This document shows, one piece after another, positions 42,415-51,054 of a DNA stretch of 64,000 bases (position 1 is its first letter; every line of letters begins with the position of its first letter). The translations under genes were made by a program, and so were the position numbers. The notes under the pieces are model-generated. The model had not been told where the DNA came from. It searched no databases and saw nothing but the letters and a program-made list of their open reading frames with translations. The stretch lies in the NCBI RefSeq assembly GCF_964222135.1, contig NZ_CAXQBR010000065.1, positions 1 through 64,000 on the forward strand. The letters run 5' to 3'. Source of the stretch: Euzebya sp. GTDB taxonomy: Bacteria; Actinomycetota; Nitriliruptoria; Euzebyales; Euzebyaceae.

Positions 42415-42570
42415 ATGCAGAAGTGGGAGTACTTCACCGCGCCCCTGTTGGATCACGCCCTCCAGGAGATCCTGAACAACTTCGGCGAGGACGGGTGGGA
42501 GCTCGTGGCGGTCGTCACGACCAACCCCGCCCAGCCCGTCGCGTACTTCAAGCGGCCCCTCGAGGGCTAG
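42415..42570 (+). CDS. DUF4177-like small protein (Rv3678A-like)
   Basis: 51 aa: begins MQKWEYFTAPLLDHALQEIL and contains FGEDGWELVAVV, the DUF4177 signature. TAGTGT (42402-42407) ends 7 nt before the ATG with a CTGACC 17 bp upstream, so the transcript may be leaderless. It lies between whiB and ridA, as in mycobacteria. Confidence 0.8.
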   Translation: MQKWEYFTAPLLDHALQEILNNFGEDGWELVAVVTTNPAQPVAYFKRPLEG

Positions 42571-42574
42571 CGCC

Positions 42575-43042
42575 GTGTCCACGCCCGAGCAGCGCCTCGC
42601 CGACGCCGGCATCGAGCTGCCGGAGGCCCCCGCCCCGGCAGCGGCCTACGTGCCGTGGCGCCGCAGCGGCGACCTCGTCTTCACTGCCGGGCAGATCCCG
42701 GTGCGCGGGGGGAGCCCGACCATCACCGGCCGGCTGGGTGAGGACGTGTCCCTCGCCCAGGGGCAGGACGCCGCCCGCGAGTGCGCGGTGAACGTGCTCG
42801 CCCAGCTCAAGGCGGCCGTGGGCGAGCTGACGTTCATCACCAAGCTCGTGAAGATCACCGTCTTCGTCGCCAGCGCGCCGGAGTTCACCGACCAGCACCT
42901 CGTCGCCAACGGCGCCTCCGAGCTGTTCGCCCAGGTCCTCGGTGAGGGGTGCGGCAGCCACGCGCGATCTGCGGTCGGGGTCGCGGTCCTGCCCCTCGGC
43001 GTGCCGGTCGAGGTCGAGGCCGTCGCCCAGGTCGAGGGCTAG
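42575..43042 (+). CDS. RidA family (YjgF/YER057c/UK114) protein
   Basis: 155 aa. RSGDLVFTAGQIPVRGG, a conserved helix with AVNVLAQLKAAVGELTFITK, and the ligand-binding Arg in HARSAVGVAVLPLGVPVEVE. RidA deaminates reactive enamine/imine intermediates. This resembles the Rv3678c subgroup. GTG start. Convergent with selB. Confidence 0.88.
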   Translation: MSTPEQRLADAGIELPEAPAPAAAYVPWRRSGDLVFTAGQIPVRGGSPTITGRLGEDVSLAQGQDAARECAVNVLAQLKAAVGELTFITKLVKITVFVASAPEFTDQHLVANGASELFAQVLGEGCGSHARSAVGVAVLPLGVPVEVEAVAQVEG

Positions 43043-44931
43043 CCGCGGTCGATCACGACCCGGTGGTCGCCGTCGCGCTCCGTCAGGCCCAGCGCGTCGG
43101 TGAGCTCGAGCAGCGGCAGCGCGTGCTTGCGGGAGGTGCCCCAGGCCTCGCGGGCCTGTGAGGCCGTGAACGGCCCCTGCTGGTCCTGCAACCGGCGGAG
43201 GGTGGCGACGGCCCCGTCGAGCGCGGTCCGGCTGAGGGCACGACCGACGCCGGGGAGGGGGACGAGCTGGCCCGCGCGCACGAGCGCATCGACCAGGTCC
43301 TGGTCCGCGCGCGTCCGCGCGGCCGCCTCGGTGAGCTCCGGCGGCGCCACCCCCGCGCCGTCGAGCAGTTCGAGCAGGTCGGTCCGCGCCGTCTGCTGGG
43401 CCACGGTCAGCCGCGCCTCGTGCCCCGGGACGCGCAGGCCGCCGGGCAGGCTCTCGAGCCGGCCGGTCGCCACCAGCCGGTCGAGGATCCCGTCGACGGC
43501 CGCCGGGTCGGCGCCGGCGGAGGCGAGCAGCGCCCGTGGCACGGACCGGTCGACGGCGCTGCGCGCTGGGCGGCGGTCGTGCTCGCCCCGCACCGCCCCC
43601 ACGGCCAGGTCGGCCAGGACCTGCCAGCGCGTCGGAGCCAGCACGTGGGCGCCAGCCGTCACCAGGTCGGCGGCTGCGAGGTCGTCAGGTCCCGCGTCGG
43701 CCAGCGCCAGGGCGCGCTCGGCGGCGACCTCGTCGTCGTGGGCGACGAGGGCCTCGAGGCGGGTGACCGGGTCGGTCGCCGCCGCGAGGGCCGTGAGCCG
43801 CGCCACCGCGGCGTCACGCCGGGCCCGTCCGCGCGGGCGGGGACCGGGGTCGGGGTGGATGACCTGGCCGCCGGCGCCGGTGCCGCCGGAGCCAGCGTCG
43901 CGCAGCACCACCCGGTCGCCGGCGGCGAGCGCCAGCCGCTCGGCCAGCTCGAGTCGGACCGGCCCCTCGCCGACGAGGTCCTCACCGCCGACGGGGTAGG
44001 GGCGGACGGGGACGGCCGCGGTGCCGACGTGCAGCTTCCACGCGCCGCGCCGGCTGAGCGGCCGGTCGCCCACGGTCCGGCACCACGCGTCGACGGTCGT
44101 GGTGGCGGTCCACTGCGACGGCCGGCCGAGCATGGCCCCCCGGGGGACGTCGTCGAGGTCGACGCCGGCGAGGTTCACCGCGACTCGGCAGCCGGGCGGG
44201 GCGTGGGCGACGTCCGCGCCGAGGACCTGCAGGCCCCGCACCCGCGCCTCGGGCCCGTCAGGCCAGATCGCGAGGACGTCCCCGACCGCGAGCCCGCCGC
44301 CGGTCAGCGTGCCGGTGACGACCGTGCCGGCTCCTCGGATCGTGAACCCGCGGTCGATCCACAGCCGTGGGCGCCCACGGTCCGCGGGTGCGGGGGCGGC
44401 GACGATGACGTCGGAGAGGGCGCGGCGCAGGTCGTCGAGACCCGCCCCGGTCGCCGCGGACACCGCCACGATCGGCGCGTCCGCCAAGCCGCTGCCGGCG
44501 AGCTCGTCGCGGGTCAGCTCGATGGCGAGCTCCGCGGTCTCGTCGTCCACCAGGTCGGTCCGGGTGACGGCGACCACGCCGTGGCGGACGTCGAGGAGCC
44601 GGAGGATGTCCAGGTGCTCGGCGCTCTGGGGCATCCACCCCTCGTCCGCGGCGACCACGAGCAGGGCGATCTGGACCGGTCCGGCGCCGGCGAGCATGTT
44701 CGGGACGAACCGCTCGTGGCCGGGCAGGTCCACGAAGGCCACCCGCACGTCGCCGACCTCGGTCCAGGCGAACCCGAGGTCGATGGTCAGGCCCCGCCGC
44801 TTCTCCTCGGCCAGCCGGTCGGGGTCGGTGCCGGTCAGCGCGGCGACGAGGGTCGACTTGCCGTGGTCGACGTGGCCCGCGGTGCACACCACCCGGACGG
44901 GGAGGTCGCGCGCGCCGGCGTGGTCGGTCAT
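43039..44931 (-). CDS. selB: Selenocysteine-specific elongation factor SelB
   Basis: 630 aa. EF-Tu-like GTPase: CTAGHVDHGKSTLVAAL (G1), DLPGHERFVPNMLAG (G3), TRTDLVD (G4). Two beta-barrels, then ~280 residues of winged-helix repeats that bind SECIS RNA (ending SRKHALPLLELTDALGLTER). Delivers Sec-tRNA to UGA codons. selA lies 1.3 kb upstream, separated by an M23 peptidase gene. No tRNA-Sec or selD is visible here. Confidence 0.93.
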   Translation of the reverse strand: MTDHAGARDLPVRVVCTAGHVDHGKSTLVAALTGTDPDRLAEEKRRGLTIDLGFAWTEVGDVRVAFVDLPGHERFVPNMLAGAGPVQIALLVVAADEGWMPQSAEHLDILRLLDVRHGVVAVTRTDLVDDETAELAIELTRDELAGSGLADAPIVAVSAATGAGLDDLRRALSDVIVAAPAPADRGRPRLWIDRGFTIRGAGTVVTGTLTGGGLAVGDVLAIWPDGPEARVRGLQVLGADVAHAPPGCRVAVNLAGVDLDDVPRGAMLGRPSQWTATTTVDAWCRTVGDRPLSRRGAWKLHVGTAAVPVRPYPVGGEDLVGEGPVRLELAERLALAAGDRVVLRDAGSGGTGAGGQVIHPDPGPRPRGRARRDAAVARLTALAAATDPVTRLEALVAHDDEVAAERALALADAGPDDLAAADLVTAGAHVLAPTRWQVLADLAVGAVRGEHDRRPARSAVDRSVPRALLASAGADPAAVDGILDRLVATGRLESLPGGLRVPGHEARLTVAQQTARTDLLELLDGAGVAPPELTEAAARTRADQDLVDALVRAGQLVPLPGVGRALSRTALDGAVATLRRLQDQQGPFTASQAREAWGTSRKHALPLLELTDALGLTERDGDHRVVIDRG

Positions 44932-44958
44932 GTGGCCGCGAAGGGTAGTCCGCCCGCT

Positions 44959-45073
44959 CGCAGTGGGTGCGCCGCCATGCTCCACGGGCGGCGACCGCAC
45001 CCACGTGAGCGCGCGGCGTTCGCAGTGGGTGCGCCGCCATGCGCCACGGGCGGGGACCGCACCCACGTGAGCG
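44959..45073. repeat. Two 53-bp hairpin repeats
   Basis: Near-identical copies at 44959-45011 and 45021-45073. Each has 9-bp inverted arms GTGGGTGCG / CGCACCCAC (44963-44971/44996-45004 and 45025-45033/45058-45066) around CCGCCATGC.CCACGGGCGG. They fill the gap between the 5' end of selB and the 3' end of the M23 gene. Possible transcription terminator or attenuator, or copies of a dispersed repeat family. Confidence 0.8.
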
Positions 45074-45083
45074 GTCCCTCGCG

Positions 45084-46187
45084 TCAGGACCCGAACGCGG
45101 CCGTCCACGTCGCCGGTCCGACCACGCCGTCGACGCCGAGCCCCCGCTCCTGCTGGAACAACCGCGCGGCCCGGTCTGAGTCCGGTCCGAAGATGCCGTC
45201 CACGGCCAGCGCCGCGCCGTCGGCGCCGCGCCACCCCCGGTCGCGCATGCGCTGCTGCCACGCGCGGACGTCGTCCCCCCGCAACGGCGGGTCGGTCAGC
45301 CGGAGCAGCCGTCCCGGGAAGCCCGTGCCGACACGGCCGGCCGGCGTGGCCGGTCTGCGGCCGAGGTCGGACAGCACGTCGGCCATCGCCCCCCGCGTGG
45401 CCGGCCCGACCACCCCGTCGACGGCCAGACCGCGGTCGCGCTGGAAGCGGCGGGTCGCGGAGTCCGTCGCCGGCCCGAAGTCGCCGTCCACGGTGAGCCC
45501 GGCCGCGATCGCCGCGTTGAGGTCCTGCTGCCACGCCCGGACCTCCGGACCTCGGTGACCCGCCCGCATGGCGCCGGCGACCACGTCCCCGCGCCGCTGG
45601 GCGGCGACCAGGCTCGGGTAGGGGTTGCGCTGGTGCTGGCGCCACGGGGCACGCGTCAGCGCGGGGTCGACGAGCGACCCGTCGTGGATGGCGTAGTGGA
45701 GGTGCGGCGGGGTGTCCTCGGCGTTCCCCGAGTCGCCGAGGTAGCCGATCACCTGGCCTCGCGCGACCGCCACGCCCTCGCGGATCCCGGGTGCGTAGGC
45801 CGCGCGGTGCCCACCCCGCCCGTCGTCGGTCCCGGGCGTGTCGTTGTCGAGGTGGATGAAGGAGTGCACCTCGTCGCCTCGGCAGATCCGCAGCATGTAC
45901 CCGTAGCTCGGCATCGGCTCGTCGATGCCGGGGGCGAAGCAGATCGTCCCCGCGACCGAGGCCAGGACCGGTTGCCCCTTGACCCCGAAGACGTCGGTGG
46001 CCTGGTGCCGCCGACGGCCGCCGTCGCGGTTCGCGTCGTAGGTGTCGGTGTACGTGACGGGTCCGGCGACGGGGAAGGTCAGCTCGATCACGGCGTTCCG
46101 GTCCGTGGCCCCCAGCGCGGGGGACGATCCCACCACGGCGACGAGCCCCCACACCAGCACCCAGACCGTGACAGCGGTGCGGCGCAT
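45084..46187 (-). CDS. Secreted M23 endopeptidase with two peptidoglycan-binding domains
   Basis: 367 aa. Signal peptide 1-~27. M23 (LytM) zinc motifs HQATDVFG and HLHYAIHDG intact. Two PG_binding_1 domains: EVRAWQQDLNAAIAAGLTVD with GDFGPATDSATRRFQ, and DVRAWQQRMRDRGWRG with GIFGPDSDRAARLFQ. Cleaves peptide cross-bridges in the wall. It lies between selA and selB, which is unusual. Inverted repeats upstream suggest specific control. Confidence 0.9.
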   Translation of the reverse strand: MRRTAVTVWVLVWGLVAVVGSSPALGATDRNAVIELTFPVAGPVTYTDTYDANRDGGRRRHQATDVFGVKGQPVLASVAGTICFAPGIDEPMPSYGYMLRICRGDEVHSFIHLDNDTPGTDDGRGGHRAAYAPGIREGVAVARGQVIGYLGDSGNAEDTPPHLHYAIHDGSLVDPALTRAPWRQHQRNPYPSLVAAQRRGDVVAGAMRAGHRGPEVRAWQQDLNAAIAAGLTVDGDFGPATDSATRRFQRDRGLAVDGVVGPATRGAMADVLSDLGRRPATPAGRVGTGFPGRLLRLTDPPLRGDDVRAWQQRMRDRGWRGADGAALAVDGIFGPDSDRAARLFQQERGLGVDGVVGPATWTAAFGS

Positions 46188-46227
46188 GACGCTGAGGGTA
46201 CGAGCGCTGAACTCAGTTCCGGTGGAG

Positions 46228-46257
46228 GTGACACAAAGTCACATGAATTGCCATGTG
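46228..46257. promoter_or_regulatory. Overlapping inverted repeats upstream of the M23 gene
   Basis: GTGAC-ACAAA-GTCAC (46228-46242) overlaps CACATG-AATTGC-CATGTG (46240-46257), 41-70 bp upstream of the start. The first also reads as GTGACA N4 GTCACA, two direct hexamers 10 bp apart, similar to MtrA-type sites reported upstream of wall-hydrolase genes (inference). Confidence 0.55.
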
Positions 46258-46281
46258 GGGTGGGCCCGGCCCGTCGCGCCC

Positions 46282-47601
46282 TCAGGCCCTGCCCAGCGCC
46301 CGGATGATCGTGTCGTCGTCGACGGGATCGACCGTGCGGAGGTCGAGGAGCACCCGGTCGTCGACCACCCGGCCGATGATCGGCGGGTCGTGGCGCCGCA
46401 GGGCCTCGGCGACGGCGCGGCCGCCTGGGACCGAGACGACCGGGGAGGCCACGCCCACCCCCGGTGCGCTCCCGCCGCCGACCATCGTGGTCGCCTCGAC
46501 GACCTCCCCCCCGACCGACGTGGCGAGCGCTCGGCAGCGGTCCTCGAGCGACCCGTCGGGGGCGAGGACCGCGGCCACGGTCGACGGCTCGCCGCGGAGG
46601 TGGGCGCGCAGCGTCGCGTTGAGGGCGGCCAGTCGCAGCTTGTCCACCCGCAGCGCCCGCGAGAGCGGGGCGGTGCGGAGCCGCGCGACCAGGTCCGCCC
46701 GCCCCGCGATGAGGCCGGCCTGCGGCCCGCCGAGCAGCTTGTCGCCGCTGGCGAGCACCAGGTCCGCGCCGCGGGCCAGGGCGGCCGCCATGCTCAGCTC
46801 CCCGGCCAGGGGCCCCTCGGCGTCCCGCGGCAACCCCGACCCGGCGTCGTGGACCAGCGGCACACCCCGGCGCCGGGCCACCTTCGCGACCGCTGGCAGG
46901 TCGGGGCTGGCGACGAACCCGGACTGGGTGAAGTTGGAGGGGTGGACGGTCAGCAGCAGCGCCACGTCGTCGCCGGCCTCGTAGTCCGCCGCGCGGGTCC
47001 GGTTCGTGGTCCCCACCTCGAGGAGGCGCGCGCCGGAGGCCGCCATGATCTCCGGCAGGCGGAACGACCCCCCGATCTCGACCAGCTGCCCCCTGCTCAC
47101 GGGCACCTGCCGCCCGGCGGCCAGCACCGACAGGACCAGCACCAGCGCCGCGGCGCAGTTGTTCACCACCATCGCGTCCTCGGCGCCGACGAGGTCGGCC
47201 AGCAGCCCGTCGACGTGCGCGCCGCGGGACCCCCGACGACCGTCCGCGAGGTCGTACTCGAGGTCGCACCACCCGGTCGCGCCCACGACCGCCGCGACGG
47301 CCTCCGCGCTGAGCGGGGCCCGACCGAGGTTGGTGTGCACGACGACGCCGGCGGCGTTGACGACCCGACGGGGACCGCCCCGTCGGCGCGCGGCGAGATC
47401 GGTCGAGGCCGTCGCGAGCACCCACCCCTCCACGTCGTCGGCGTCGGCGAGCCCGCCGTCCGCGATCGCCGCCCGCGCCGCGTCGAGCCCGCGGCCGAGC
47501 GCCGTCTTCACGTCGTCGTACCCGTACGTCTCCCGCAGGTCCTGCGCCCGGTCCAGCAGGTCGTCGGTGCGCGGCAGGGCGGCGAACGGGTTGGCGTCCA
47601 T
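46282..47601 (-). CDS. selA: L-seryl-tRNA(Sec) selenium transferase SelA
   Basis: 439 aa, PLP enzyme converting Ser-tRNA(Sec) to Sec-tRNA(Sec). VVNAAGVVVHTNLGRAPLS, WCDLEYDLADGRRGSRG, NNCAAALVLVLS and the PLP-Lys segment LASGDKLLGGPQAGLI are hallmark motifs. Near-standard length. Divergent from the NUDIX gene. Confidence 0.95.
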   Translation of the reverse strand: MDANPFAALPRTDDLLDRAQDLRETYGYDDVKTALGRGLDAARAAIADGGLADADDVEGWVLATASTDLAARRRGGPRRVVNAAGVVVHTNLGRAPLSAEAVAAVVGATGWCDLEYDLADGRRGSRGAHVDGLLADLVGAEDAMVVNNCAAALVLVLSVLAAGRQVPVSRGQLVEIGGSFRLPEIMAASGARLLEVGTTNRTRAADYEAGDDVALLLTVHPSNFTQSGFVASPDLPAVAKVARRRGVPLVHDAGSGLPRDAEGPLAGELSMAAALARGADLVLASGDKLLGGPQAGLIAGRADLVARLRTAPLSRALRVDKLRLAALNATLRAHLRGEPSTVAAVLAPDGSLEDRCRALATSVGGEVVEATTMVGGGSAPGVGVASPVVSVPGGRAVAEALRRHDPPIIGRVVDDRVLLDLRTVDPVDDDTIIRALGRA

Positions 47602-47658
47602 CGCCCGCAGGATCGCACACGGCCACCCGCGCAGCCGGGGCTCACTAGGATCACGGCC

Positions 47659-48486
47659 ATGTCCGCCGCGCCGCCCGAAGGACCGAGCCCCCGTCCCGCC
47701 GCCACGATCGTGCTCATGCGCGAGGCCGACACCCCACCCTTCGAGGTCCTGCTGCTGCGCCGGCACGCGCGGTCCGGGTTCGCCGCCAGCGCCTGGGTCT
47801 TCCCCGGCGGGGTGGTGGACGCGGCCGACGCCGACCTCGACGACGCCCTCTGGTCGGGGATCGACCCCGAGGTGCTGGCCGGCCGGTTCGACCTGCCGGC
47901 CGCCGACGTCCTGGCGCTGCACGTCGCGGCCGTGCGGGAGACCTTCGAGGAGGCCGGCGTGCTGCTCGCCCACCGCCGGGACGGCGAACCCGTCGACGTG
48001 ACCGCCGCCCCGTTCGTCGAGGTCCGCCGCACCCTGAACGACCGGACCGTCGACGAAAGCGACCGGGCCGTCGACTGGCCGGCGTTCCTGCGCGAGCAGG
48101 ACCTGGTCCTCGACCTCGGCGCGGTCACCTACCTCAGCCGGTGGATCACCCCCGTCCAGGAGCCCCGCCGCTACGACACCTCCTTCTTCGTCGCCCGCAT
48201 GCCCGCCGGGGTCACCGCCGCGGCGGACAACGTGGAGATGACCGAGTCGCGGTGGCTCACCCCGCGCCAGGCCCTCGACGACGACGGCACCCAGGTCATC
48301 TTCCCGACCGAGAAGACCCTCGAGCTGCTCGCGGGCTTCGAGAGCCCCGACGCCGTCGTCGCCCACGCGACCGCCCAGGAGGTCGTCGACGTCATCCAGC
48401 CGCACATCCTGGTGCGCGACGACGGCAGCTACGAGGCGATCGTGCTCCCCGACGACCCCCGCCACCCCGACGGGGCGGCCCGATGA
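47659..48486 (+). CDS. NUDIX hydrolase
   Basis: 275 aa. Nudix box core AAVRETFEEAGVLL (RExxEExG), preceded by SAWVFPGGVVDAAD. A long insertion and C-terminal extension resemble the NUDT19/CoA-diphosphatase-like branch. TAGGAT (47645-47650) lies 8 nt before the ATG, so it may be leaderless. ATGA overlap with the MBL gene. Confidence 0.87.
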   Translation: MSAAPPEGPSPRPAATIVLMREADTPPFEVLLLRRHARSGFAASAWVFPGGVVDAADADLDDALWSGIDPEVLAGRFDLPAADVLALHVAAVRETFEEAGVLLAHRRDGEPVDVTAAPFVEVRRTLNDRTVDESDRAVDWPAFLREQDLVLDLGAVTYLSRWITPVQEPRRYDTSFFVARMPAGVTAAADNVEMTESRWLTPRQALDDDGTQVIFPTEKTLELLAGFESPDAVVAHATAQEVVDVIQPHILVRDDGSYEAIVLPDDPRHPDGAAR

Positions 48487-49322
48487 GCGACCCACGGACC
48501 CTCGACGAGGTGGCCCGCCTGGTGCTGGCGCCGAACCCCTCCCCGATGACGCTCGACGGGACCAACACCTACCTGCTGGGCGACCCCGCCCACGGGGCCG
48601 TCACCATCGTGGACCCCGGACCCGATGACGCCGACCACCGCCGGGCGGTCGAGGCCGCGCTCGACGGCGCGGAGGTCGCTGCGGTCGTGATCACCCACCA
48701 CCACCACGACCACTCCGCTGCCGCGGGCTGGGCGGGGGAGTGGGGTGCGGACCTGCGGGCCTTCGACCCGGGCCTGGTGCCGGGCGCGACCCCGCTGGCC
48801 GACGGCGAGGAGCTGCGGATCGGCGGCATCACGATCGCGGCGGTCCACACCCCCGGGCACGCCTCGGACCACCTGTGCCTGCGGATCGTCGAGACCGACG
48901 TCGTGCTCACCGGCGACCACGTGCTCGGCCGCGGGTCGACGGTGGTGAACTGGCCCGACGGGGACATGTCCGCCTACATGCGGTCCCTGGACCGGCTGGC
49001 CGCCGCGCCCGGCCGGCGCATCTACCCCGGTCACGGCGACGTGGTCGACCGGCCTGCCGAGAAGGTCGCCGAGTACATCGCCCACCGCCGCGAGCGGGAG
49101 CGGCAGGTGCTGGACGCGATCGCCTCCGGGGCGGCGTCCACGCCGGCGATCGTCGAGGTGGTCTACACCGACGTGCCGGCCCACCTCCACCCGGCGGCGG
49201 CGCGCAGCGTGAACGCGGTCCTCGAGAAGCTCGTCGCCCAGGGGCGGGTCGACCCCGCCCTGTCACCCGGCGGGGGAGGGGTCGGATCCGATCCCTCCGG
49301 CATCGGGGGCGGTTCGGGCTAG
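48483..49322 (+). CDS. Metallo-beta-lactamase-fold hydrolase (LACTB2/Rv3677c-like)
   Basis: 279 aa. Metal motif ITHHHHDHSAAAGW (HxHxDH), VHTPGHASDHLCL, VVLTGDHVLGRG and IYPGHGDVVDRP. C-terminal winged-helix-like domain (HLHPAAARSVNAVLEKLVAQ). Similar proteins hydrolyse RNA or thioesters. A Gly-rich tail is present. Coupled to the NUDIX gene. Confidence 0.9.
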   Translation: MSDPRTLDEVARLVLAPNPSPMTLDGTNTYLLGDPAHGAVTIVDPGPDDADHRRAVEAALDGAEVAAVVITHHHHDHSAAAGWAGEWGADLRAFDPGLVPGATPLADGEELRIGGITIAAVHTPGHASDHLCLRIVETDVVLTGDHVLGRGSTVVNWPDGDMSAYMRSLDRLAAAPGRRIYPGHGDVVDRPAEKVAEYIAHRRERERQVLDAIASGAASTPAIVEVVYTDVPAHLHPAAARSVNAVLEKLVAQGRVDPALSPGGGGVGSDPSGIGGGSG

Positions 49323-49381
49323 TCCGGCCGGGTTAGGGCCCTGCCGAGCCGGTCGTCTACGATCCGGCGCACCCCGCAGTA

Positions 49382-49401
49382 CTTGTGAGCGGGTTCACAA
49401 G
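49382..49401. promoter_or_regulatory. Consensus CRP/FNR-type palindrome upstream of pckA
   Basis: CTTGTGA-GCGGGT-TCACAAG, a perfect 7-bp inverted repeat containing TGTGA-N6-TCACA, 41 bp before the pckA start. TACGAT (49358-49363) is a possible -10 just upstream. If that is used, the site lies downstream of the transcription start, suggesting repression. Confidence 0.7.
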
Positions 49402-49442
49402 GTCACTCGGGCTTCCACGTCGCCACAGCCAGGAGAGACACC

Positions 49443-50984
49443 GTGAGCATCGAGCTCCCACAGGCGAAGTCCGTGCTTCGCAACCCCTCGCAGGACGAGC
49501 TCCGCGACATCGTCGCGGAGATGCCGAACGCCGAGCTGACCGAGTTCGGCAACTACAACGTCACCACGCGCGTGACCGCCCGGTCCGCCGGGTCGACGTT
49601 CCTGGTCACCGACGACCCGGGATCGACGCAGGTCCAGACCATGTCGACGTCGGAGTACGCCGACAACGTGGCGCGGCAGGAGGCCTACATCGCCGAGGCG
49701 GACATGATCCTCGTCGAGGGCTACATCGGGCCGGAGAACTCCCCGATGCGCCGTGCGGCGCGCGTCTTCATCGAGCGCAGCGCCGCGAACATCCCCGCGA
49801 TGCAGCAGCAGCTGTACTTCGAGAAGGACGCCGACTGGGACGAGTCGGACGCGCTCACGATCATCTACACGCCGAACTGCCCGGCCGAGGGGTACCCGGG
49901 CGAGCGGTTGGTGACCATCGACCTCGAGGCCGAGGTGACCCGCGTCTTCAACATCGACTACTTCGGCGAGTCGAAGATGGGCGGCCTCAGGATGTGGATG
50001 GACTGGGTCTACGGCCAGGGGGCGCTGGCCATGCACTCCGGTGCCAAGGTCATCCCGACCGCGGAGGGGGACAAGGTCGCCCTGATCGTCGGGCTGTCCG
50101 GCACGGGCAAGACGACGACGACGTTCCAGCAGCAGAACAACTCCCTGCCGGTCCAGGACGACATCGTCGCGCTGGTCGAGGGTGGCGACGTGTACTCCAC
50201 CGAGGACGGCTGCTTCGCGAAGACGATCGGTCTCGACCCCGACTACGAGCCGACGATCCACAAGGCCCTGACCAGCCCCGACTCCTGGCTCGAGAACGTG
50301 AAGGTGACCGACGGCGCCGTCGACTTCCACGACGACTCCTACACGGCGAACGGGAGGGGGACCTTCTCGCTCGCGAACATCCCCCACCACGACCCGCGGA
50401 AGCTCGGCAAGGCCAGCTTCCTCCTCATCCTCAACCGGAACGAGTCCATCATCCCGGGTGTCGCCCGGATGACGTCGCCGGAGCAGGCCGCCGCCTACTT
50501 CATGCTGGGGGAGACCAAGGGCACCTCGGCGGGCGGCGCCGCGGAGGCCGGGAAGTTCCTGCGCGTCCCCGGCACCAACCCGTTCTTCATGCGCTTCGAC
50601 TACATGCAGGGCAACCGCCTCGTCGAGATGATCGAGTCGATGGACTACGACTTCGGCGTCTACCTGCTGTCGACCGGTCGCGTCGGCGGCGGCGCCGACG
50701 TCGAGGGCTCGAAGAAGATCACGATCCCCCACTCCTCGGCGATCGTGAAGGGCATCGCGGAGGACACCATCACCTGGGAGGTCGATCCCGACTTCGGCTA
50801 CGAGATCGCCACCGAGGTGCCGGGCATCGACGACATCGAGATCCTCCAGCCCCGGCGCCTCTACGAGCGCCTCGGCCGCGCCGACGAGTACGCGCAGTCC
50901 GTGGCACGGGTCAAGGAGGAGCGGACGGCCTTCATGGCCACCCACGAGGGGCTCGACCCGGCGATCGTCGCGGCGCTCGGCTGA
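49443..50984 (+). CDS. pckA: Phosphoenolpyruvate carboxykinase (ATP)
   Basis: 513 aa. Kinase-1a P-loop IVGLSGTGKTTTTFQ and upstream MHSGAKVIPTAEGD. Also YTPNCPAEGYPGERLVTIDL and NIDYFGESKMGGLRMWMDW. Family hallmarks indicate the ATP-dependent type, which converts oxaloacetate to PEP in gluconeogenesis. GTG with AGGAGA upstream. Most actinobacteria carry the GTP-type enzyme instead. Confidence 0.9.
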   Translation: MSIELPQAKSVLRNPSQDELRDIVAEMPNAELTEFGNYNVTTRVTARSAGSTFLVTDDPGSTQVQTMSTSEYADNVARQEAYIAEADMILVEGYIGPENSPMRRAARVFIERSAANIPAMQQQLYFEKDADWDESDALTIIYTPNCPAEGYPGERLVTIDLEAEVTRVFNIDYFGESKMGGLRMWMDWVYGQGALAMHSGAKVIPTAEGDKVALIVGLSGTGKTTTTFQQQNNSLPVQDDIVALVEGGDVYSTEDGCFAKTIGLDPDYEPTIHKALTSPDSWLENVKVTDGAVDFHDDSYTANGRGTFSLANIPHHDPRKLGKASFLLILNRNESIIPGVARMTSPEQAAAYFMLGETKGTSAGGAAEAGKFLRVPGTNPFFMRFDYMQGNRLVEMIESMDYDFGVYLLSTGRVGGGADVEGSKKITIPHSSAIVKGIAEDTITWEVDPDFGYEIATEVPGIDDIEILQPRRLYERLGRADEYAQSVARVKEERTAFMATHEGLDPAIVAALG

Positions 50985-51054
50985 CGTCGGTGCGGGGTGC
51001 GACGCCCGCCGCGCCGCGCCCCGTCCCCGCACGCCCTCTAGGCTCCTGCAGGTC
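50985..51054 (+). terminator. Possible hairpin after pckA
   Basis: GTGCGGGG (50990-50997) can pair with CCCCGCAC (51025-51032) around a 27-nt GC-rich loop. No U-tract follows, so a terminator role is only possible. TAGGCT (51039-51044) is a likely -10 for the next gene. Confidence 0.3.

Noticed and set aside
44932-45083. Possible tRNA-Sec between selA and selB
   Set aside because: The gap contains only the twin hairpin repeats; no ~95-nt cloverleaf with a TCA anticodon or long variable arm could be built.
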